Part shown: positions 46,704 through 59,200 of the stretch, piece after piece
Position numbering within the stretch: the first letter of the stretch is position 1
Layout of the letters: each line of letters begins with the position of its first letter
Assembly: GCA_026874595.1 (NCBI GenBank)
Contig: CM049321.1
Coordinates: 50,079,297 to 50,143,296 of the forward strand
Direction of reading: 5' to 3'
DNA from: Sipunculus nudus
Lineage: Eukaryota > Annelida > Sipuncula > Golfingiida > Sipunculidae
Length of the DNA stretch: 64,000 nt
Notes under the pieces: generated by a model
Told to the model about the DNA's origin: nothing
Seen by the model: the letters and a program-made list of their open reading frames with translations, nothing else
Database searches by the model: none
Program-made: the position numbers and the translations under genes

Positions 46704-49343
46704 GGCTGAAATGTCATGATAAGCATAAACAAAAATTCTGGTTCTTCGGATATGCCGCCAGATGTCCTTGTTTAATGTGTTTGGATCTTTAAGCGGCCGC
46801 TTTTATAAAATACGTAGATATTAACTCCAACAAAAGTCCTTTGGATGTGTGTGTGTGTGGGGGGTGGGGGGGAGGCATCGGCGTTTCTTGCATATTCTTA
46901 AAAATAAAAGAATAAAAGTCCAAGGGGTTATTATCTTTAGTTAATGTACGTAAGATGTCGGAATGGGACCCTGTTAAAATACATGTAATACAAAGTGGCA
47001 GGAAATGTTATTAGTAATTCCAACTTAAGGTGACATTAGGGTATACTATATTTTAAGCGATTTAAGGTACCGATAAACGCTGACAAATTGTGTCCATTAT
47101 GATATGAAATTGGTTAACGTAAAGAAACATTGTACATACCCGATTTAAAGAAATGTTGTACTGTTAAAAGGTATTAAACTAAGGTAAATGAACGTGACTG
47201 TGAAAATGAGCTTATACAAAAGCCAGTCACTGTGCATGCTGCTTAAGGGTAAACGAATCTAGTGGATTTAGATTTTCTTGCTCAGTCTTTGTTCGTGCTC
47301 CACATAAGATCACATAACTTCAATGCATGATGTCACGTCATGAATAATTTATACCCAACATGAAATCGTTACACCAAGGAGCACTAAATATATCAGAAAA
47401 ATTCACCAACACGCACTCATTTTTAATGGAGACTACTTTTTTTTTGCGTTAGTCGTGTATATGATTAAGCTCTCTATTTTTATTTATGAGTCCATTGACT
47501 GACTGCAGTGTAACCTCACCAGACAAGTTAACTTTTGTTTTCCATTGCTTCCATTGATATTCATCAGTTATGCAGTTTTGATTAAATAGAATTAGTAAAA
47601 TTGTTTTCTTCTAACTCATTATTGTACATTTCAAATTAAATCCGTTAATAAAATTACATTGCAAATATACTGATCGTCTTTTTTTTTTTGAAAATATAAA
47701 ATACACTTTTTTTTTAACTTTACAAGGAAATTTGAAATATGCACACGACCATTAAAATATGCCATGTACATATTATTTTTATATTTTAAACATCAATCAG
47801 ATGATATGTCACCTACTGTAACGGTAGCCTTCAAAGCGCACACCTGCGACAGGGATCTACTGGATCCCTATTCGATTCCACTCACTCCGGATACGCTGAA
47901 AAAGGTTCATGCCCCCTCTTATACATGGAAACTTTTCATTCTGTTACTCCTGTTAGCGATATAGTTTTGCTGTTAATTCACAGTTAAGTTGTTTATTTAT
48001 TAATGTGTGTCTTGTATATATTTAACTAGAAATCTGCATTATTAGGATTGCAAGCCTCCGCCATGTGAGGCTCCCTATTTGGGAACTGCACCGAAAATTT
48101 TGTTTGCGTTCACTTTTTCGCCCCAAATTTCCGGGTTCATTCGTGCATAAGTAAATGTACATTTGTGAATCTCCTTGATGACGTCCCAAAAATCGATCGT
48201 AGACCGGATCTTCACCAAAACCTGATCGATTCTTCACGGGACCATTACCAAAATGCCTAGAAAATTGCATTATATACCGTTCATGAGTTAGTTGTGAACA
48301 AACACACAGACACAAACACAAACAAACACGAACGGGAATATATAACGGGGAAAGCATATAGTCCCGTCGGAGGCAACCAAGCTAGTCGTGCCATAAAAAT
48401 TATTCTCATACAGCTTTGACAGTATGTATATGATAATAAAACAGAAACTGGTGTTCGGAATCTGGTTTTGTAGAAACAACGTAAATATAGTCGCCCTCTA
48501 CTTCATTATGAAAAAAATCATATGTAGTATTGAGCTGCATATTCAACAACAGTTTATTCCTTTAAAGAAAGACGCTCTTTCTCGACTTAAATATACTATG
48601 TAACATTCCTATTGCTTGTTCGTTAAAAAAACTAGACTGATTTTTTTGTGATTGTCCACTAGACTTCAGCACCAGTCGTTGTTCATACAAACACGACAGA
48701 TGTACATAGAGACATATTCTTGTAATCAACATATGGTTCTTGATCGATTTTAACACAAGGGTCGACGGTTTCATGTTACCTCTACACCAAACATGGACAA
48801 AACATCTGATGAACAAACAAGTACACAAAAGTATTTTCGACATATGTAAACTCTCTTGGCCCATAGAAAAATATATAATTGTTCTATGGACGGAACACCC
48901 CCTTCTGGCAAATGGACCAAGTGCTCCAACATGTTGCTTTTTTTTTGCCCTTTCTCGATTCCTTAGAGAATTATTATAGAAATTAAATATGAAATCAAAG
49001 CTGGTGTTTTGCAGTCATCCTTTCAAGTTTAAAGCGTTTCCCCTTTTAATGTTTCCTGTAATGGCTTGCAAAATTCCACCTATTTTGTCTCGCTGGTTAA
49101 ATGAAAAATAAATTGTCCGCTCGCGCCATGTGTTTCGTCCTCAAATCTGTTGAACAATTAAAGTTTACCTACACCTATGTCTCATTCATTATTCCCATTC
49201 TTGTCTTTCAAGCCTTTTTGTTCTTAACTCAGCAGGTTCATATAATCCATTTCTAACGATTTATGAAAATATCGGACACATTCCTGACCATCTCAGACCA
49301 CCTTGTCGGACTCCTTCTGACTTCGCTCATACTCATGATTTTA
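46704..49343 (+). repeat. Spacer between the inverted arms: second partial copy-A segment with a ~1-kb insertion
   Basis: 46704-48118 follows copy B 57465-59035, and 49128-49205 follows 59045-59118. The 1.0 kb between them (about 48119-49127) is absent from copy B and contains a member of the 30.3-kb repeat family on the minus strand. The short frames at 48022, 48288, 48562 and 48740 show no known domain. A GT/G-rich run lies at 46850-46875. Confidence 0.8.
48150..48335 (-). repeat. Dispersed repeat, copy 2 (matches 30.3-30.5 kb)
   Basis: On the minus strand, CTCATGAACGGTATATAATG, AATTTTCTAGGCATTTTGGT, ATCAGGTTTTGGTGAAGATC and ATTCACAAATGTACATTTAC match the plus strand of 30385-30520 in order. 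The partial open frame shares HFGN and GFGEDP-like words with copy 1. The class is unknown. Confidence 0.7.
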
Positions 49344-49444
49344 TTGTGAAATATATATATTCTCGTTTCTGTCCATAAATCATGCTGAGACAAATTGTTT
49401 AAACAAAAAATCTTGTTTACTCCTCACATAACAATTATTGCTCG

Positions 49445-49499
<55 letters not shown>

Positions 49500-49524
49500 T
49501 TCTTTCTCTCTTTCTATCTATCTG

Positions 49525-49563
<39 letters not shown>

Positions 49564-49774
49564 CTCTCTTAATCTATTTATCTATCTATCTGATTGTACC
49601 TCGTCGCATATTTTCTTAATCATATTTTATAACTGTAACCTGCTTTCAGTCAAACATTTATGCGTTTGTTTGTGTATTAAAGTTTGGTGTGAAGATAACT
49701 TCAGCAAAGTTTATAATAAGATAAAAATATGATAACATAGGAAATAGGAGTAAAGAATAAATAAGAGTAATTTA

Positions 49775-49824
<50 letters not shown>

Positions 49825-50228
49825 CTATTTAGAATTTATTCATTTTTTATACATTCTTTATGTCACACTATTAAAAAAAGACTTTAAATAATCAGATAAC
49901 TGCCTTTGCGTGATTGTGTGTATGTTAAAAGGTTATTTCTTGGTTAATATAACAAGCGATGGAGTAGGCCACACTAGTCCCATTGAAAGTTTAACAAATT
50001 CCCGCTTATATGAAATAATAATGTGGTATTTGAGAATGGGTCGTCTTAGTTCAATATTCCCAACGTATATTATATATTAAAAGAACCTCGGGTATATCAT
50101 AACAGTATCAGCAGACAGAACGTTATTTGACAGTGTCTTAAACCGTATTCCGAGTGGGATACAATCGCGAATATGAAACCTTCGGGGAAAAAGCTGCCCT
50201 TTTATCGAGTTTGCATAATAGGGTATGA
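49344..50228 (-). repeat. Right arm of the large inverted repeat
   Basis: This is the reverse complement of 45952-46703, longer by microsatellite growth: (CT)n and (TATC)n at about 49446-49591 and (GA)n at about 49777-49822. Ser-Leu repeat open frames across the CT tract are artefacts. Its outer edge is CCCTTTTATCGAGTTTGCAT, then AATAGGGTATGATGC. Confidence 0.9.
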
Positions 50229-51873
50229 TGCATCTGCACAAATGGATATTTTATCACACCTAAAAATGGTTTATTATTCAACAACATAATCTGTGGATGG
50301 TATATCGGAACCTTCTCATGCAAACACGCAATAATAAATGTCAAAACTTCGAGTTTGATACAGGTCATAATACAAATACTATAACGGTTAGGAGTGACGT
50401 ATTAGTTTATTTATTTAATTTTGTTTAATAAATGTAAATGTTATTGTACTTCGATTTTATAGATTCTGGTGCAATCGCAAAAATGAAAACTTCGCAAAAC
50501 TTTCAAAATGAAGAAAAAGCGAAATTTCAGCCTCGCGAATATGTAGCCAAACACAGTTTACAGGCACAACCCTGTAGGGCGATTGGTTCATCTATGGTGA
50601 TGATGATACAAGTTGGGCTTTTAGGGTTGAAAAAGGGGAAGAACTGCCACATTAGTGGGCGGATTTAGGGGAAAATCTTGAAATTAGGAAATAAATGCAT
50701 TTTATATTAAAAATAAATATAACAGGAACATAATCAGGACCAATATTATGCCTTTTTTTCAAACTGACAGTTCACTTTTGCTTTATATAAACGTTTCCCA
50801 GCAAAACCACCCCCGCACATATTCTCTCGAATACGGCCAATCACACCTTGTTATAGCTCTGCATGTTGATTCATACAGTCCACGTGTGCCTGTTTATCAT
50901 AATAAGGCCGCGTGAGCTGAGGTCCGATTGTGAGAAGCACACGCGGTGTTTCCACATTTATTACATGTTTTGGGCCAAGTCAGTCAGGGCATCTCCTGAT
51001 TGACACGTCTTGTAGTCCACGATGCATACAGCACAACGCGCTGTGCTAATGTTGAAACTGTGATCCTCCCCCCCCCCCCCCCCCCCCTTACCTGTTAATA
51101 ACACTCGTTTACATGAGCAAGCAAACATGTTTGCAGGTACGGATTTATTTAAAGGAAGAGGCCATTTTGGGTGTAAATTCAGCAGGCTTTATTGGTGATT
51201 GGGCCCCTTAAAGCTACCCCAGTTTGAGCCATTACCGCCTAAATTTTCAAAATGTTTCTACTCTACGACCGATAACCCCCCCCCCCCCCTTCCCTCCCCT
51301 TTTCTTTAATCCCTGGTCCCCGTCCTCCTTGCATGGCGACTTATATGTAAATAGAGTGATAATATAGATTGATAAGATACCAGCTTTGAAATCCCCAGCT
51401 TTAAATCTGTGCTTGACAGCAGTAGAACCGAACTGGCGTTTTGCTGGAGCTACGGGTAACAGCCAAATGTGCACTTGATACATTGCAAACGTGGCATTTC
51501 AAAATAAATACATGCTGTGCTAATGAAATTATTGAAAAGTCACAACATACTGGGAAAACATTAAAGAATTTAAATATCTCTGTTGGAGACCGACCTCAAA
51601 CTACCTCAAACTACATCAAACTTTAGCAATTTAATTCCGGCTGGAATTCGTTTCCAACGCGACCAAGCGTTCGCTTGTAGATCTCATGCATTTAAATGAG
51701 ATAATGCAAACTTCAGTTCCACAGTGTATTTACCTCTATAACGGCATCCATTGAACCCGTATGTCTCTCTGAGTCCTGATGATGCTGGCGTGGGACAAGA
51801 GGAAAACATTTCACATTTCTCAGTAACATAAATCCCATTACTTATCATCTCACTGTTAAAGTTTGGAAAACTA
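50229..51873. other. Copy-A segment, non-coding, with C20 and C14 runs
   Basis: From about 50690 it follows copy B 59290-60540, for example TATAGCTCTGCATGTTGATT against TATAGCTCTGCATGTAGGTA, and AAGGCCGCGTGA in both. C20 (51068-51087) and C14 (51276-51289) replace non-homopolymer text in copy B. No gene was recognised. Confidence 0.6.
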
Positions 51874-52050
51874 CCGGCTCCTGTAGCTCAGGGATAATGC
51901 ACAGGCTTAAACCCGGGATTAAACCCAAATTCAGCGGATGCGGTAAATTTTTTTCACGATCGGCCCCAAACCAGAGTAAGCGCTCTGCAGGCTTAATGGG
52001 GATGCTTTGCCCAAAACTCGTGTTTCACTCACAAAACGAGTGCGCCTTCG
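51874..52050 (+). mobile_element. tRNA-derived SINE, copy 2
   Basis: Box-A-like TGTAGCTCAGGGATAATGC (51882) and box-B-like GGGATTAAACCC (51914) are followed by GATCGGCCCCAAACCAGAGT and AAAACTCGTGTTTCACTCAC. The body matches copy 1 at 26.0-26.2 kb. Copy B lacks it: the flank TTTGGAAAACT continues there as TTTGGAAAATCAACACG (60530). Confidence 0.75.
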
Positions 52051-52257
52051 GGGGTTCCTCGATGGTATGCTCCAGCAGTGGGGAGTACACACACAAAACC
52101 AGGACCCCGCATGAGCTTATATCGAGTATTAGCCCCTGTCACGTCTAAAACCGGAATTGAAGTCTGCGGATGTACATACTGCATAGTTAAGCAAGGTGTG
52201 TAATAGGTGTGTAATCCCCCCCCCCCTTCCATTACTGGGTAATATCATTACTGGGAA

Positions 52258-52402
52258 CCCCCAAAAGGCGATTGTGAGTAAAGCACGGCTCTCCCTGCGT
52301 GGGGCCGACTCTTGAAAATATCTCACCGCGTCTGCTGAGATTCGAACTCACGATCTCTTCGGCTCTGAGTCCTGTGCTCTAACCCTTAGCCACAGAAGCC
52401 GG
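52258..52402 (-). mobile_element. tRNA-derived SINE, copy 3 (opposite strand)
   Basis: On the minus strand: TTCTGTGGCTAAGGGTTAGA, box B GAGTTCGAATCTC, then AGAGTCGGCCCCACGCAGGG and CTTTACTCACAATC. The GTCGGCCCC and TTTACTCAC words match copies 1 and 2. The head is better preserved than in copy 2. Copies 2 and 3 face each other across about 210 bases. Confidence 0.75.
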
Positions 52403-52765
52403 TTTACCATCGTTTTGTGGTCCGGAAAAAGGGGGAAGGGTTCAAGACCCTGGATCCGCTTTTGTTTCATTATTATTCTTTGGCTCCTTGGTGCTTTATT
52501 CTTGGGTTGCCTCTAATAGGGTTGTTGAACCCCGACAGCAGTGTACACATGATATGACTCCGTATTGCCGACAAAAAACTAAGGTCTCATGTGATAGAAA
52601 TCTACCCGGATACGGCAAACAGAGCCTAATACAGTAAGCACGCATTGACTGCAATTTATTTGTCAAGGATGAGAGCGAAGCTGCAGTATATCACCTACCA
52701 GACTGACAGGTCAACGACGCGAAAAACTCCAAGGATATCCTGGTAAAAACCTGACTGTCACACGC

Positions 52766-54639
52766 GGCAATTTATGGATTTTGCCAATTACACTAAATAA
52801 ATTAAGTGTTTTGTTTTATTTGAAATTACCTCCACAGGGAAGCAGGTAATTGTGTTTTACCTAGAAGTTTTAATCGTTAAAAATTATTTAGGAATATCCA
52901 ATGAGTCCTTGCAAGGGAATGTCAAGAAATACTGTTTATTGTTTGGTCGTTCATGCAAGCATAAATTTAAATTGCATTTACTGTAAAAAAATCCATCTAT
53001 TGTCATATGTTTGTCTGTTCAATCTTGCGGTTAACTTTTAACTAAAATAACTGATGCTGCGAAGTAAGAAAAAAAGGGCTTTTTTGACAAAATCGCGATA
53101 AAACATTTCCTTGGCAAACATTCTGGAAAGGATTTAATGTGAACATATCACACCATTAATATTTCCATGTCCAGATGCCACAATAACAACATAGAAAATG
53201 GGAGATAGAAAACACTGTATTTCGAAAGTGATTTGGATGTATCTCGCGTTACATTATTATTGCAAGAAATAAATTACATGACATCACATCAAAAAATGTA
53301 AATACCTCTACATATTTTAATACCCATGATTAGAAAACCTGCGGGTTTATTTAATACCTGTGTGTTATGACTTCTTCAGTAAACATATTCAAAGGTACTA
53401 ACTCTAATCCATCGTGGATAGGAGTCAATGTATGGAATAGCTTACTGGAGAAGAAAAGAATACTAATGAAAATTAATGTGACTACGCATACACCGCTGAA
53501 CATGTGATTGTCAAAACTTGATGCTTTATACGCTAACCCTTCTTCAAATCCCGGCTGAGATGGAATGCCATTTCGCTTACACCAAAAAACCCGGATTTAA
53601 CAGGTCACAATACATATGCACAAAGTACTCCAAAGTAAAAGCCTGCTCTCTAGAGTATATCACTCACAACACGCAATAGGGGTTGGAGAAATTCATATCT
53701 GAGCGTACCAATGATATAATACTTGTTGGAATTTCGGGCGGTTAAAACGTGGTCAACAAATGGTGTTGTGTCTTACATGGCCGGCAACGGTTATCTCAAT
53801 CACAGCCAAATACGTCATTGCACACGCCACAGTGATCCCGCAATCTAGATCTAACCGCATAGGCTACTACAGCACTTGCAAATAACGAAATAGCAGTTCG
53901 AAACGGCGACATATCTGAACAAAGTGGCTCATAAGTTTGCCACAACCGATTCCATTTTGACGGCTAGGATGCATCATGTCGACCAATATTTCAGATACTC
54001 GGTTCACTAGATTATATAGACAACATAATATGAAATATCGTGCACGTTATGGGAACAACTGATTCCTTATAGTACTAGAGAGTAGGCCTTAATGTAATTC
54101 GAATGAAAACAGCAAAACTTATGTCATTCGAAGTAAAACAGTGCAAAACAGATGCAACTTGTCGAAAAAATGAGGCCCCAGGGAATTTGATCATATAATA
54201 TCAAATTAAATTCCAAGTTATTATTTACAGTTTCGTTGCAACCAGAGATAGGTCGTTAAGCCTTTACTATAATAGCATTGAATCTTGTGAAGCATAACAT
54301 GTTTCTGCTGCACGATAAAGGTAAGCCACTTATGCAGCTCGTCATCAAGTGTCACATGATATAACCGGTAGAGATCACATCACGGAGAACAAAACATCAT
54401 ACAATAAGAAAAAATAAGGACAGCAATACTATCGATCCCGTGTCAGAAAGGAAAAAAAAACGCCAAATAGTACTTTTCAGCTTACATTGTATATCCATAG
54501 GTAACATGTAAACCGGGTTTTCACATGCACACTTATGCAATAATAATTAAATTATAAATATACTATAAAACCGACTAGTATCACAGTATCACATACCATT
54601 TGGGCAAATGGGTTAAATCATCGGATATATATTTACATG
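52766..54639. other. ~1.9-kb block present only in copy A
   Basis: Copy B jumps directly from the match to 52765 to the match to 54640 (61270). The block is AT-rich, has no open frame of note, no recognised repeat and no visible terminal repeats or target duplication. It is either an insertion of unknown type in A or a deletion in B. Confidence 0.5.
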
Positions 54640-55140
54640 CAAGTGAAGTCAAGATGCAGAACAAATGCGAATGCATTCGAAAACATTGTATAAATAAGCA
54701 TTAAACAGATAAACTATAAGAAACCCTTACAAACAGAACCAAAATATTAACAGTTTATTTTCAAATGAATGCACTTTAAATAAAAACAACATCAAAGAGC
54801 CTACATTAAGAACCAATGCGTTAACAACTGTTCCTTTATATGTTTAGGCTTTATATATGTAAATGCAATTGTGAGTGATTTTGTATATCATTATTTTTAT
54901 GACATTTTCCTTTGTATTTGCCTTTAATAATGTTTATTCGCATTTTCATTTGAATAATTTGAAACCTTTGCATTTGAAGTGACTTAAAATCTGAACGCTG
55001 ACTTTAGTATTCAAGCAGTTGAAGGCAGCTGAGTATTATAGTATTACAAATTACAGAATTGGTAGATTTGGTTTCGCGAGCCTCTGTGTGACAAAGAATA
55101 AAGTTCAGTTTTCGAAATAAACAATACTATTTGTTCTTCA

Positions 55141-56228
55141 TTATTAGGTTTGATGCCATGTTCTGTTTAAGTTATTCATTTAGATCATATTTCAAAACAT
55201 TACCCCTTTTGGAAAGTGTCCAAAAGGCTTGAAATCGGCAATTTAATAAACTCACCTCGGTACTTAGCATTTTTAAAATCTATAAATATAAGGGGTAAAT
55301 GTTCACGAATCACTCTACGAAATTCTGATGTGGAGTAATATTTACTGCTTACTTCAATCAGAGCTACCACTCTACCTAAGTTTGACGTGCTTAATCCATT
55401 AAAATTATACGCTCCCGAGACAGCGGAAATCTTGCGCTTCTAAAGAAACAACTGATTTTCTGATCATCAATTTCATTAGCCAAATGGAATATTTTTTTTT
55501 TGTCATTCGGTTATTTTCAAGCCTGAAAGTTTACAATTTTATACTCTTAAAGTAATTAGACATGAGATATTTGTTAATAATTAGGGTATACATCAGCTTC
55601 TTGGGCATAGTAAATCTTTGATGTTTACATTCCATGTAAATGGCATGGGGCAATATGCTGTGTTTTCACTAATTTGACCGAAATGAAGTTACAAAAATAA
55701 AGTTAAAGTTTTAATATGAATTTTTGTATGAAAGTAAAAAAAAAAAATTAAATACAGAATTTTAAAGTCTTAATGCCAAATGCAACAATAAAAATCCTTG
55801 CAGAATAAGTTAAAATATTAATTAATGAACAAATCAAGGAAATAATTGCTTTCAACATATTTCTGCTTGCATCCTTGAAAGTGTAGCATTTTGAATTATG
55901 ACAATGTATACATTGAGGGTGTATATAAGTTTTGTATTGTTTTTATAAATTATATGTTTTGTGTTTATTTTATAATTGTTTATAAACTTTTTTTAACACA
56001 AAGCCTATGGCCCGAAATGTGTACGTTTGCAATCAAATTTGCTCTATGAAATATACAACAGAATTTTCAGAAATTACCAACACGTGGTGCATTTAACTTA
56101 ATGAACCCAAGATCAGTGCTACCCCATTAATAACTATTATTCCCCATAAGCTTGTATCATTGGCCAAATTGATTAATGATTACATGTGCATTGCAGGAAA
56201 TTAGGATACAGGATTACAGGATACTATA
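55141..56228. other. Spacer between duplication copies A and B
   Basis: AT-rich DNA with no open frame or repeat recognised. Confidence 0.45.
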
Positions 56229-59200
56229 TTAATTATCGTTCACCAAACCTAGGACAAATTATACTTATAAATACTTCCTTCATAAGTTACCTACGCTAAC
56301 CCTATAAATCGAACTGAACTTCTGTCATCTTATAGCATTGTAATTAACGTTAGATGAGACACAAACACTCAACCGCCCTAATATATAAAGGAGAAAGGAA
56401 TAAACCTTTAGATGAAATCAACGGTGCTTAATTTTATGGACTTTGCTATAATACCAATTTGCGATAATTCACCTCATGAAATAAGAATTAATTTGAGAAG
56501 TGACCGGATGAAAGATATTTCAATAAGGCTTGCAATTACTCGGTCAGCCATTAAGATAGTGATATAGTAAAAAGGCATAAAAGAAGTCGTCGCAGCGTGA
56601 ATATGTTAGAAATTCAGCAGTATCGGAGATCTTGGTCGTGTATTATTCAGTGACACGGAATACACTTCATAAACTGAACGATAGTTTCATAAACACGAGG
56701 TTGGTTTAAGCACTAACAGAAGTGACATGTCCCTGTTGCGAATTGGTTAGCGTTTATGACGACTGAGCCGGTACACCCAGTGGGAAATGGGTTCGAATCT
56801 AACAGTGGCAGTTGTCGTCCCGTGCCGGAATGCCTGACCTAAAACTAGTGAGGAGATTATCGGATAATCAAGCTTTCCATTTCAAGCGTGCATGTAAGCG
56901 TTTTCGGTGTGGAAGCACTTGTCTGCACAATCTGTAGATGGTGTTTTGGGGACAGAATAACGCAAATGGCAGTTCATGGGGCTGCCATGACAGCATTATG
57001 CTCTCCTAGGAGCACATTCAGTTTGTTAGTATATTAGAAGATCATGAAGGCGCACTTGATGACCTGTAGCTTAATTTCTAATGCAATTGATGACTCTGCT
57101 AGTTCACCCAAGGGCCATAGTGAGTTTCTTATAGATCGGAATAAAGGGGGAATAAAGAAAGTGAATCACTTTGGACACAGAGACCGCCCAGCCCAGGAGC
57201 CCGTAAGACCTGCAGGCACACCTTTATTTTTAGGTTTCCCTCGTCCGATAGATAGTATATAAAGTCAGCTATATTCACATACCTTTTCGGTATAATTGAT
57301 GTTATTCTTTTTATAACGTATACATTTATAAATTGTATAGGTACTTCGTGTATGTATAACGCCTTTATAACGGATGTATATGAGCTTGTTTATCAACAAC
57401 GGTGGGTGCGGCAATGTTGACAAACAGAAAACCATGTAACCTAAGGTGGTTTGGTGTATTTGTGAGGAGGCTGAAAGGTCATGAGTAGCATGAACAACAA
57501 TCCTGGTGCGTCTCATATGCCGCCAGAAGTCATTGAGTGTTTTTGTCTTTACGCGGCCGCTCACATGTTATAAAATACCTGGATATAAACAACAACAAAA
57601 ATCCAGTGGGGGGGGGGGGCATCGGCGTTTCTTGCATATACCTTTTTTTTTTAAGAAAAAGTCCATGGGGTTATCTTTAGTTAATGTACGTAAGATGCCG
57701 GAAGGGGACCCTTTAAATATACATGTAATAAAAAGTGGCAGGAAATGTTATTAGTTATTCTGACTTTAGGTGACATGAGGGTATACACTGTTACTTGTAC
57801 GCGATTTCAGCTACCGATAGGCGCTGACAAATTGTATCCATTATGATATGAAATTGGTTTACGTAAAGAAACATTTAACATACCCGATGTTAAGAAATGT
57901 TAGACAGTTATTAGTTAAAATGTATAAAACAAAGGTAAATGAAACGTAAAGTTGAAAATGAGTTTATACAAAAGCCAATCACTGTGACTGCTGCTTAAGG
58001 GCAAACGAACCTAAGGGTTTCAGAATTTGCCCGCTCAATCTTTGTTCACGTTACGTACTCCAAATAAGGTCACGAGAATTCAATGCATGATGTCATGAAT
58101 AATTTATACCCAACCTGAAATCGTTTCAACAAGGAGCACTTAAACTCATGAGATATCAGCGAAATTCACCCGCACGCACTCATGTTTTATAGAGGCGACA
58201 AATTGTTTGCGTGGGTCGTGTATGTGATTAGGCTCTCATTTTATTTATGAGTCCATTGACTGACTACAGTGTAACCTCACCATACAGGAGGGCCTTTGTT
58301 TCCTTTTGCTTCCATTGTTATTCATCGGTTATACAGTCTTGATTAAAATAAAATTAGTAAAATAGATTTATATCTCATTTTGTTAATTCTGCGAAATCAT
58401 TCAATATTAGAAGTATACATTACAAATTAAATCCGTTAATAAAATGACATTTCATATTTATTGATCGTCTTTATATCCTTAAAAGTTAAAATACACTTTT
58501 TTTCCTTAAATTTACAAGGAAAATTGAAATGAGCACAGGACCTTATTCAAAGTGAACCATGTACACTTTATTGTTATATTTTTAACATCAGTTAGATAAT
58601 GTGCCCCCTACTATAACGGTATTTTTCAAAGCACACACATACGACAGTGCAAAACAACCTACTGGATCCCTACTTGATCCGACTCTCTCCGGATCCGCTC
58701 GAAAAGGTTCATGGCCCACTCTTTTACATGAAAACCGTTACGTTCTGTTACTCCAGTTAGCGATACAGTTGTAGCTTAACCAGCAAACCAACCAACACCA
58801 TAACAGATACGAAAACATAACTTTCTTTCCAGATGACGCCGCTGCTTGGTGTGTCCGAACTATAAACTCCGCCGTGTGATAATTCACAGTAAAATTGTTT
58901 ATAAATAATTTTGTATATTATATATTTTTAACTACAAATCTACATTCAAAGAAATGTAAGCCCCCGGCATGTGAGGCCCCCATTTGGAAATTGCTCCCAA
59001 CATCGTTTTTTGCGTTCACTTATTCGCCCGCTTCAAGTGTTTTGATCCATGAATCTGTTGAACAATTACATTTTACTAACATATTCTCATATCTTATCCA
59101 ATAGATCCATTCTTGTATATTTCCTTTGTGGAGGGAACGCATCTTTGTGGCCAAGGCTCTAGGCACGCATAAAGGTTAAAGCGGGGTCAATTACTTTCAC

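Larger units (their letters stand above)
37248..55140. repeat. Segmental duplication, copy A (expanded)
   Basis: Colinear matches to copy B (56.2-61.7 kb) run through this interval: 37248-38195 to 56229-57215; 38693-39526 to 57222-58064; 45876-45951 to 58065-58132; 46704-48118 to 57465-59035; 49128-49205 to 59045-59118; about 50690-51870 to 59290-60540; 52430-52765 to 60785-61275; and 54640-55060 to 61265-61665. Matching words include TATCGTTCACCAAACCT, GCACTTGACGACTTGTAG and GCGGCCGCT. The gaps are insertions specific to copy A. No coding sequence was found in either copy. Estimated identity is about 75-85 percent by eye. Confidence 0.88.

Noticed and set aside
49395-49619. Ser-Leu repeat protein with a membrane-like look (also 46472-46732)
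   Set aside because: It is translation of the CT/TATC microsatellites in the two inverted-repeat arms.
57044-57262. Gene conserved between the duplicated copies (37816-38034 and 57044-57262)
   Set aside because: The DNA is homologous, but the frames differ and indels between the copies are not multiples of three.
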